From NCBI GenBank assembly GCA_016779265.1, contig JADHNY010000035.1:1-34338 (forward strand): a stretch of DNA of 34,338 nt, written 5' to 3'. The position numbers and the translations under genes are program-made. The notes under the pieces are model-generated. The model saw only the letters and a program-made list of their open reading frames with translations, had not been told where the DNA came from and ran no database searches. The stretch's first letter is position 1; every line of letters starts with the position of its first letter. Shown one piece after another: positions 1 to 7,285 of the stretch. This stretch comes from Pirellulales bacterium. Its GTDB lineage: Bacteria > Planctomycetota > Planctomycetia > Pirellulales > UBA1268.

Positions 1-1
1 A

Positions 2-3000
2 GGGGTTCTTGCCAACTTTTCTGATGCGGATGGTGATGATCCGGGAATCGCGATCACCCGCAGCAATCCGCAAGGTGGCGTTCTCTGGTATTCGATAAAT
101 GACGGTGTGACTTGGAATGAGCTGCCGACGGTCTCTGAAGACAAGCCTCTGTTTCTTGCGGCGAATTCACTGAGCCGTGTCTATTTTCAGCCTGCAGCCG
201 ACTTTATCGGAACCATCACGGATGTGATTTCCTTCAAGGCGTGGGATCAGTCTGGAGTGCTGGTTCAGCTTGGTGACGACATCAACGGTGAGGCCGCGGG
301 TGACTGGTCAGGGTCTGCGGTAGCACTGTCTGCGGATGGCAGTACCGTGGCCATCGGAGCTGTGAACAACAGCAGCACCGAGGCTTTGGCAGGACATGTG
401 CGGCTGTTTCGTTGGACAGGTGCAGCCTGGGAACAGTTTGGCTCGGCCATTCCAGGCGAAGCGAAAGCAGACGGCTCTGGGGTGTCGGTTGCCCTTTCTG
501 CAGACGGTCAGACGGTGGCGATCGGAGCGGCCGAAAATGATGGGAATGGCGACGGGGCCGGTCAGGTGCGGGTATATCGTTGGGCCGGTGACTGGCAGCA
601 GCTCGGTGAAGACCTCGACGGTGCAGCTGCTGAGGATGCGTTGGGAACGTCGGTTGCGCTCTCGGCGGATGGTGAAACGGTCGTCATCGGTGCTCCAGAG
701 AACGATGGCAATGAGCAGAATGCTGGGCTTGTTCGCGTGTACCGCTGGAACGGAGCAGCCTGGAAACAGTTGGGAAACGATCTGCAGGGCCTAGCACTGG
801 GAGATCGATATGGAACTTCCGTTTCCGTGTCTGCGGATGGTGCGAGACTGCTCGCCGGAGCACCGTTCAGTGATGACGGTGGCCAGAATGCAGGCTATGC
901 GTTTCTTCACGGTTGGCTGGGTTTGGGCTGGAGTAATACAGCGCGGGTTCTAGGTGAAGCCGCTTTCGATAGATCAGGATCTGCAGTCTCTCTCTCCGCA
1001 GATGGAAGGACGTTTGCGGTTGGAGCGATTGGCAATGCCGGGAACGGCGTTCTTTCTGGACACGTGAGGGTCTACCGGTATACCGGCACCTCCTTTGATC
1101 AGCTTGGAGGCGACATCGATGGGGAGGCAGCAGGCGATCTTTCTGGGTATTCCGTGTCGTTATCAGGGGATGGCCAGACACTGGCGGTTGGTGCATACGG
1201 TGCGAATGATGACGAAGGCAGCGGAAATAATTTTGGACATGTGCGACTCTACCGCTGGTCGGGAACGGCGTGGGAGCAGTTTGGTCCAGACATCGATGGC
1301 GAAGCGGAAGGAGACGAGTCCGGTTGGTCTGTCGCTCTTTCGACCGATGGACAGACCGTAGCGATTGGATCGAGGCAGAACTCTGATGGTGGGGCCGAAG
1401 CTGGTCACGTGCGTGTGTATCGCATCGTTCCCACCAGCACGTCTGTTTCAGTTGGCACCGCCAAGGTCCGCGTTTCTCTAGCGAACGTTGCGCCAGTCCT
1501 GAACCAGACGCCAACACCAATACTCGGCGATGTTGAAGAGGACTCAGGACCACCAGTCGGCGCAGTGGGGACGCCTGTCTCCGACCTGGTCGACAAGAAT
1601 GGGTCGCTGAGCAACTTTTCCGACGCTGATGGGGATGCTGCTGGGTTAGCGATTACCGGCGTGAATCTCCAAGGCGGTTCACTCTGGTGCTCCTCGAATG
1701 GTGGGCTGACCTGGACGCCGGTGCCAGCTGTTTCTGCAAACTCCCCGCAGTTCATCGTCGCGAATGAAGACAATCGGCTTTATTTTCAGCCACCAGTGGG
1801 CTTTCACGGAACGATTGTGGATGTGATCTCGTTTCGAGCCTGGGACCAGTATGGTGTGTTACGGCCGCTCAACACCGACATCGATGGCGACGAAGCCGGT
1901 GAAGCCCTCGGTTCCTCCATTGCGATGTCAGCCAATGGCCAGACGATTGCGATCGGGGCACCCTCTCGCGACGTCAATGGTGTGCGTTCTGGTCAGGTTC
2001 GAGTGTATCGCTCGACGGGAACTCACTGGGAACAGGTGGGCGCAAGTCTCGATGGTGTGGCTGCGGACGACCAGTTTGGCGGAGCGATCGCACTGTCAGA
2101 CGATGGGAAGACGGTGGCGATCGGCGGTGCGTTTCATGACGGTTTTGGTGTGAACGCCGGCCATGTTCGCGTCTATCGCTGGACAGGAACTTTGTGGGAG
2201 CAGCGGGGCAGCGATCTTGTTGAGTTGGATCACTCTTTTGTAGGCCGTTCCGTGGCAATCTCAGCTGACGGAGAGGTCGTGGCAGTGGGTGCGCTGGCTG
2301 GGGGCAACATGGGTTCCGTCTCCATGTTTCGCTGGTCGGGTAGTGACTGGATGCGGATGGGGGCAGAGCTGCTTGGCGAGTCGGCAGGAGATTCCGCGGG
2401 AGAAGCTCTCGACCTTTCGGCGAATGGCATGACCGTTGCGATTGGGGCCCCGCTCAACCAAGCCAATGGCATAGCGAGTGGCCATGTGCGAATCTACCGC
2501 TGGCTTGGTGGCGCATGGGGGCAGGTCGGCAGCGACATCGACGGGTTGGCCATAAGAGACAGGACTGGCGAGTCGGTGTCACTTTCTGACGACGGAAAGC
2601 TTGTTGCTATCGGATCGCCAGGAGTGGACGACGATTTTTCGTCTGGGCGTGTTGAAGTTTTTTCCTGGACAGGAACAGTCTGGGAGCAGCGAGGCCAAAC
2701 GATTGTTAGCGAAAGCCAAGGCGATCGGGTTGGCGCTTCGGTTTCCCTGTCTGCGGATGGGATGAGACTGGCTGTCGGTGCTCCTCGTGACGATGGTACT
2801 GCGACAGCGCTGCGGACGAACACAGGGCAGGTTCGTCTCTATGGCTGGACGGGCAGTGCGTGGGAGCGGCTGACTGCGGACATCAACGGGCAGTCGTATG
2901 CCGATCAGAGTGGAAGCACGGTTGTTTTGTCAGACGATGGACAGACGCTCGCCATTGGAGTGCCGGGTCGTGACGGTGCTGGAGAGGATGCCGGAGCGGT

Positions 3001-4789
3001 GTCGTTTGCTCGGCTGTTGCCTGGCTACAGTTCAGTCTCGACGTTGAGTGATTCTGTTGGAGTGACAGTTTTCCCTGGGAACCGGCCTCCGGAGAGTGTG
3101 TCGTTTGCCGATGTTGTCTCAGCAGTTCAGGAAGACGCCGACACATCTGGCCGGATTCGAGTCGCGACGGTGTCTGTCGTCGATGATGGCCTTGGTATCA
3201 ACACGCTCTCGCTCAGCGGAAGCGATGCGATCAACTTCGAGCTTGATGGGGCTGCTGTTTTTCTCAAGGCTGGGACTGTATTGGACTATGAGACCCAAAG
3301 AAGCCTTTCGGTCACCGTCGAGGCAGTCGATGCCTCATTTGACCCGAGCACGGCGGTTGCGGCTGAACTCGTTGTCAGCGTGATTGATGTCAATGAGCCA
3401 CCGACAGCAGTGCTGCTCAATAATCGTGTTGATGCAGTGCCCGAAGACGCAAACGTGGCGGGTAGGGTCAAGGTCGCGGAGATTTCGGTTGTTGATGATG
3501 CCCTGGGTAGCAACACGTACTCGATCGCTGGCGATGATGCCGACTATTTCGAGGTGGTGGACGCGGCGGTCTATGTCCGCGCTGACGTTTCCCTTGACTA
3601 CGAAACACGGCCGTACTTGGAAGCAGTGATCATTGCCTCTGATCCAGCGTTGCCAGGGAGCATCGCCGTTCAACAGACGTTTGGTCTGGAGATCACGAAT
3701 GTCGGTGAACCACCCTTCGGCTCCGTGATGACGCTCGTCTCCGACGGAAGGTGGTTTCTTGGGAAGAGCAACGGTTCGCAGTTCGACATGTCGATCTACG
3801 GTATCTGGAACATGAACGTTGAGTGGACATCTATTCTGCAAGGTGACGTCAACGGAGATGGACTGATCGATGTGATTGGCAGGACGCACATTGGACAGTG
3901 GTGGGTCACACTGAACCAGGGCGACGGCACAGGTGGCGGCAACCTGTTTCTCGGTTACTGGAAGGCGGACATGGGATTCAGTGATGTGGTCTGTGCCGAC
4001 TTCAATGGTGATGGGCGAGATGATGTTGCTGGTCGGACTCCCAGCGGGCAGTGGTGGGTAGGACTCAGTAACGCCGATCGCCTCGGCTTTACCAATCAGC
4101 GACTGGCACGATGGACGGCGGAGGCTGTCTGGGCAGAGGTTCTTGTTGGGGACTTCAATGGCGATGGCATGGCTGACATAGCCGGGCTCGCAGACAGTGG
4201 AGTGTGGTGGGGTGCACTCGGCAACGAAGACGGCACAGGTGATGTGGCAGCGCTTGGAGTCTGGAGTCCAGCCCTTGGATTTGGGGATATCACCACCGGT
4301 GATTTCAATGCCGATGGAAAGACCGACATCGTCGGTCGAGCGGCGAATGGGCAGTGGTGGGCCGCGATGGCAAAGCCAGATGTGATCGGATTCAACAACG
4401 AGCTGATTGGTGGGTGGTCAACTCGGACCGAATGGACGAGTGTCGCCTCGGGCGACTTCAATGGCGACGGCAGTACAGACATCGTGGGGCGAGCTTCGAA
4501 CGGCCAGTGGTGGGGCCTCATGTCAGACGGAACCGCTGGCGGCCTGCGAACCAACACGCTCGTTGGCTATTGGAGTCGACGCGTGAACTGGACTGGGATC
4601 ATCACCGGTGACGCTGACGGCGACGGTCGCGACGACATCGTTGGAAGAGTCGCCAGTTCGCAGGAGTCTGCCCGCGGACGACTGTGGATGGGTCGGCTTG
4701 GCGAAGGAATGATGCAGAGCGAGGCGTGGGGTTTTGTCGGCGCCCCAGCAGAACTCGAAGCCAAAAAGATCTTTTTTGCCAACTTTTAA
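2..4789 (+). CDS. Giant multi-propeller FG-GAP/cadherin-like secreted protein (5' partial)
   Basis: The frame is open from base 2, and its first codons (NFSDADGD, then YFQPA and AWDQSG) match an internal module at about nt 1610-1850. The true start therefore lies outside the window, and the GTG at 107 is only an internal codon. About 1595 residues are visible. In order: the end of a beta-sandwich module (nt 2-260), seven FG-GAP-type repeats of pattern GEAxGDxSGxSVALSADGQTV (265-1430), a closing strand ending NVAP, a second copy of the module (1500-1860), seven more repeats (1865-3020), two cadherin-like domains with LDYET (3092-3715), and a last propeller with six DxNGDG calcium loops and GQWW strands (3720-4760). 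It is probably an extracellular adhesion or carbohydrate-contact protein. The C-terminus, ending IFFANF, shows no dockerin, PEP-CTERM or LPXTG signal. The function is unknown. Confidence 0.9.
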   Translation, partial: GVLANFSDADGDDPGIAITRSNPQGGVLWYSINDGVTWNELPTVSEDKPLFLAANSLSRVYFQPAADFIGTITDVISFKAWDQSGVLVQLGDDINGEAAGDWSGSAVALSADGSTVAIGAVNNSSTEALAGHVRLFRWTGAAWEQFGSAIPGEAKADGSGVSVALSADGQTVAIGAAENDGNGDGAGQVRVYRWAGDWQQLGEDLDGAAAEDALGTSVALSADGETVVIGAPENDGNEQNAGLVRVYRWNGAAWKQLGNDLQGLALGDRYGTSVSVSADGARLLAGAPFSDDGGQNAGYAFLHGWLGLGWSNTARVLGEAAFDRSGSAVSLSADGRTFAVGAIGNAGNGVLSGHVRVYRYTGTSFDQLGGDIDGEAAGDLSGYSVSLSGDGQTLAVGAYGANDDEGSGNNFGHVRLYRWSGTAWEQFGPDIDGEAEGDESGWSVALSTDGQTVAIGSRQNSDGGAEAGHVRVYRIVPTSTSVSVGTAKVRVSLANVAPVLNQTPTPILGDVEEDSGPPVGAVGTPVSDLVDKNGSLSNFSDADGDAAGLAITGVNLQGGSLWCSSNGGLTWTPVPAVSANSPQFIVANEDNRLYFQPPVGFHGTIVDVISFRAWDQYGVLRPLNTDIDGDEAGEALGSSIAMSANGQTIAIGAPSRDVNGVRSGQVRVYRSTGTHWEQVGASLDGVAADDQFGGAIALSDDGKTVAIGGAFHDGFGVNAGHVRVYRWTGTLWEQRGSDLVELDHSFVGRSVAISADGEVVAVGALAGGNMGSVSMFRWSGSDWMRMGAELLGESAGDSAGEALDLSANGMTVAIGAPLNQANGIASGHVRIYRWLGGAWGQVGSDIDGLAIRDRTGESVSLSDDGKLVAIGSPGVDDDFSSGRVEVFSWTGTVWEQRGQTIVSESQGDRVGASVSLSADGMRLAVGAPRDDGTATALRTNTGQVRLYGWTGSAWERLTADINGQSYADQSGSTVVLSDDGQTLAIGVPGRDGAGEDAGAVSFARLLPGYSSVSTLSDSVGVTVFPGNRPPESVSFADVVSAVQEDADTSGRIRVATVSVVDDGLGINTLSLSGSDAINFELDGAAVFLKAGTVLDYETQRSLSVTVEAVDASFDPSTAVAAELVVSVIDVNEPPTAVLLNNRVDAVPEDANVAGRVKVAEISVVDDALGSNTYSIAGDDADYFEVVDAAVYVRADVSLDYETRPYLEAVIIASDPALPGSIAVQQTFGLEITNVGEPPFGSVMTLVSDGRWFLGKSNGSQFDMSIYGIWNMNVEWTSILQGDVNGDGLIDVIGRTHIGQWWVTLNQGDGTGGGNLFLGYWKADMGFSDVVCADFNGDGRDDVAGRTPSGQWWVGLSNADRLGFTNQRLARWTAEAVWAEVLVGDFNGDGMADIAGLADSGVWWGALGNEDGTGDVAALGVWSPALGFGDITTGDFNADGKTDIVGRAANGQWWAAMAKPDVIGFNNELIGGWSTRTEWTSVASGDFNGDGSTDIVGRASNGQWWGLMSDGTAGGLRTNTLVGYWSRRVNWTGIITGDADGDGRDDIVGRVASSQESARGRLWMGRLGEGMMQSEAWGFVGAPAELEAKKIFFANF

Positions 4790-4919
4790 CCAGCGGATTC
4801 TGCTGCTGAGCGTTTTGTGCTCGCCAGTGGCCTGTGCTGCGTAACAGCCGTCACATGGTCCCGGCTCCGCATGTGCTCCGCACGCCGCCTATCGTCGAAT
4901 GACAACGCCGAATGAAAAC

Positions 4920-4992
<73 letters not shown>

Positions 4993-5014
4993 TTCGCATC
5001 AGATGCGTGGTCTG

Positions 5015-5043
5015 ATTATGGACCGGCGGGCTGCGGCTTTGAA
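5015..5043 (-). promoter_or_regulatory. Predicted sigma70-type promoter of the tRNA gene
   Basis: Reading the minus strand, TTCAAA (5043-5038, four of six matches to TTGACA) is separated by exactly 17 nt from CATAAT (5020-5015, five of six matches to TATAAT). The expected start near 5008 leaves about 16 nt of leader before the tRNA 5' end at 4992. The leader contains the small palindrome GCATCAGATGC (4996-5006). Confidence 0.55.
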
Positions 5044-5175
5044 GGGCGGATAGGTTCTCCGGTGGTTGCGGTACATTACGGGTCGCTCGTTTCCTGGCAA
5101 CGCGATCGCTGCCCGTGCGACATCGCTCGTCGTGCCGCATTCTCGCTCTGCTGACCTGCGCTGAAAGGACAACCT

Positions 5176-5607
5176 GTGACCGTCAAAGAGTTCTGTGCGG
5201 CCTTGGCGAAGCACCCCGGCGTGAAGATGCACTGGATGTTGCCGGATCAGTCGTTTGTGCCTGCCCACTACCACATCACAGAGGTCGGCAAGGTGCAGAA
5301 GGACTTCATCGACTGTGGTGGCACGGTGCGATCGGCAACGTCATGCCTGCTGCAGGTGTGGGTAGCCAACGACACCGACCACCGGCTCGAGACCAACACA
5401 CTCGCCAGCATCATGGCGGTCGCGGAGCCGCTGTTGGCCACCGACGAACTGCCGCTTGAGGTGGAGTATGAGGATGGCGTGATTTCGCAGTATCCCGTGG
5501 CTGGGATGGAGGTCACGCCCTCTGGGCTGCTGTTCTCTCTGGGCACGAAGCACACCGCCTGTCTCGCCCCTGAGAAGTGTGGCGTCGATGGGACAGGCTG
5601 CTGCTGA
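5176..5607 (+). CDS. DUF6428 family protein with cysteine-rich C-terminus
   Basis: 143 residues from a GTG start, with AAAGGA at 5164-5169 as ribosome binding site. The pattern HYHITEVG (31-38), DCGG (46-49), an LxVEYEDG segment near 94-101 and a Cys-bearing tail fits the small family annotated as DUF6428, recalled from memory of similar Bacteroidetes proteins. There is no signal peptide, so it should be cytoplasmic. Cysteines lie at 7, 47, 57, 129, 135, 142 and 143. The tail ACLAPEKCG...GCC could bind a soft metal or arsenite; some relatives are recalled near ArsR-type genes, but no ars gene is visible here. It is followed by 146 nt before the DUF1501 gene and is probably its own unit. The molecular function is unknown. 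Confidence 0.85.
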   Translation: MTVKEFCAALAKHPGVKMHWMLPDQSFVPAHYHITEVGKVQKDFIDCGGTVRSATSCLLQVWVANDTDHRLETNTLASIMAVAEPLLATDELPLEVEYEDGVISQYPVAGMEVTPSGLLFSLGTKHTACLAPEKCGVDGTGCC

Positions 5608-5741
5608 GAGCAACAACAGGCACACCACGACGCGATGGCCGCAGGCCGGCCTCGCCGCGGGCTGTCAGGTTGAGATGGTGCTGACGGCAGCGGTCGATTG
5701 AGGCGGCGCGACGCCGGCGGATGCTATCCTGGGATGATCCT

Positions 5742-5747
5742 GGAGGG
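5742..5747 (+). promoter_or_regulatory. Shine-Dalgarno site fixing the DUF1501 start
   Basis: GGAGGG lies six bases before the ATG at 5754. It favours this start over the in-frame ATG at 5721, which has no comparable site and would add eleven residues ahead of the export signal. Confidence 0.7.
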
Positions 5748-5753
5748 GCTCCC

Positions 5754-7199
5754 ATGTCGAATACTCGCCGCACTGGACTGGGTGGAAGTCTTCGCCGCCG
5801 CGAACTGCTGCGAGCGGGACTGGGGGGCTTTGCATCGCTGTCGCTTGCGGATGTCTGGCGACGGAGGGCGTTGTTAGGACGCGCGGGGGCGGCGGAGCCT
5901 GGGGCAGCTGGTCGTGCACGCAGGCATGACACAGCCGTGATTCTTGTCTGGCTGCGGGGTGGCTGTAGCCATCTCGACACGTTTGATCCCAAGCCGGAAG
6001 CTCCGCTGGAGTTTCGCGGGCCCTTCGCGCCGATCAATACGAACGTGCCTGGGATCCAGTTGACGGAGCTGCTGCCGAAGATCGCTGGGGTTGCTGATCG
6101 CTTTACACTCCTGCGAAGCATGGCCCACACCGGTGGCGGTCACCCGGCCGGCTCACTGCAGGTGCTCTCGGGAGACCGCGACGCGGCCGACAAGCCAGCC
6201 CCGGTGCATCCAGACTGGATGAGTGTGGCTGCCTTCGCACGACGCCATCAGCAGTCGGCGTTGCCCAACTACATTGCCGTCAATCCGGTTGACCGATACG
6301 ACAACTTTACGATTGCTGGCCCGGCGTATCTGGGGGCCTCGTTTGGACCGTTTCAGGTCACAGGCAACCCCGATGCGGTCGACTTTCGTGTGCCGAACCT
6401 CGATCTGGGAAGTGAGCAGGCGGCCGAGCGGCTTGCGGCGCGGGCAGGTCTTGCGGGCCGGCTCGATCGGATTGCTCGTGGTCTCGATACCTCAGGGGCA
6501 ATGGAGGCGAGTGATCGCTTTGAAGCTCAGGCGCTCTCGTTGCTGACAAGCCCCGAGGCGCGGGCGGCGTTTGATCTCAGCCAAGAAAGTGATCGCGTCC
6601 GCGAACGCTACGGCCGCAATGCCTGGGGCCAGCAGTGCCTGATGGCCCGGCGGCTGGTTGAGGCGGGCGTGTCTGTGGTCACGACCGAGTTTGATGGGCC
6701 GCTGTGTGGTCGGGTTGCCAACTGGGACGACCATGCGGTGAACCATCATGTGTTTGACGCGCTCGCCTATCGGGCACCGCCGTTTGATCAGGCCGTGTCG
6801 GCGTTGATTGAGGACCTGTACCAACGGGGTCTCGATCAGCGGGTGATGGTAATCGTGACCGGGGAGTTTGGTCGCACGCCACGGATCTCGCATGTGGCCA
6901 GCAGCGGCGGGGGCGTGGCCAGCGGTAATGCGGGGACCGTCCAGCCAGGTCGTGACCACTGGCCGCGTGCCAACACGATGCTTTTCGCTGGTGGCGGCAT
7001 TAAGACGGGCCAGGTGATCGGTGCGACCGATGCCAAGGGAGAGGATCCGATCGATCGCAGAGTTGGTCCGGATGACTTTCTGGCGACTCTCTACCAGCAC
7101 CTGGGCATCGACCGGATTGATACCGGAATTGTTGATTTTTCCGGCCGTCCGGTCCTTCTCGCCCCACAGGGCACACCGATTCCCGAACTCACCGGCTGA
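5754..7199 (+). CDS. DUF1501 protein, cassette A copy 1 (exported, alkaline-phosphatase superfamily)
   Basis: 481 residues. DUF1501 (PF07394) belongs to the alkaline phosphatase/sulfatase-like superfamily; its reaction is not established. The N-terminus has RRRELLRAGLGG (about 14-25) followed by a hydrophobic stretch, a twin-arginine-like export signal usual in the family. Conserved landmarks follow: GGCSHLDTFDP (69-79), SMAHTGGGHP, NWDDHAVN, GEFGRTP (about 370-376), GRDHWP (about 398-403) and AGGGIKTGQVIG. The length is normal. It is the first gene of a co-directional set, 86 nt ahead of the DUF1549/DUF1553 gene, the usual pairing in planctomycetes. Family assignment is firm; the substrate, possibly a phosphate or sulfate ester, is inference. 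Confidence 0.93.
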   Translation: MSNTRRTGLGGSLRRRELLRAGLGGFASLSLADVWRRRALLGRAGAAEPGAAGRARRHDTAVILVWLRGGCSHLDTFDPKPEAPLEFRGPFAPINTNVPGIQLTELLPKIAGVADRFTLLRSMAHTGGGHPAGSLQVLSGDRDAADKPAPVHPDWMSVAAFARRHQQSALPNYIAVNPVDRYDNFTIAGPAYLGASFGPFQVTGNPDAVDFRVPNLDLGSEQAAERLAARAGLAGRLDRIARGLDTSGAMEASDRFEAQALSLLTSPEARAAFDLSQESDRVRERYGRNAWGQQCLMARRLVEAGVSVVTTEFDGPLCGRVANWDDHAVNHHVFDALAYRAPPFDQAVSALIEDLYQRGLDQRVMVIVTGEFGRTPRISHVASSGGGVASGNAGTVQPGRDHWPRANTMLFAGGGIKTGQVIGATDAKGEDPIDRRVGPDDFLATLYQHLGIDRIDTGIVDFSGRPVLLAPQGTPIPELTG

Positions 7200-7285
7200 A
7201 TGCTTGTGACCTGCTCCCAACGCGTCCTATCCTTGAGGCATAGGAATCGTGTGAGCACGCGTGGGTGGGACGAGGTTTTCCGCGG

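Noticed and set aside
107..109. GTG at 107 as the start of the left-edge giant gene
   Set aside because: The frame continues open to base 2, and the upstream codons match the internal module copy at about 1610-1710, so the gene begins outside the window.
2..3020. Tandem DNA repeats suggesting a CRISPR or satellite array
   Set aside because: The periodicity of about 165 bases comes from protein FG-GAP repeats whose DNA has diverged. There are no identical short repeats with unique spacers.
5698..5730. TTGAGG and TATCCT as a promoter before the first DUF1501 gene
   Set aside because: The spacer is 21 bases and the -10 match is poor, so it was not listed as a promoter.
7226..7244. CCTAT/ATAGG hairpin before the DUF1549/DUF1553 gene as terminator or regulator
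   Set aside because: Only five base pairs with a nine-base loop and no T run; this is expected by chance.
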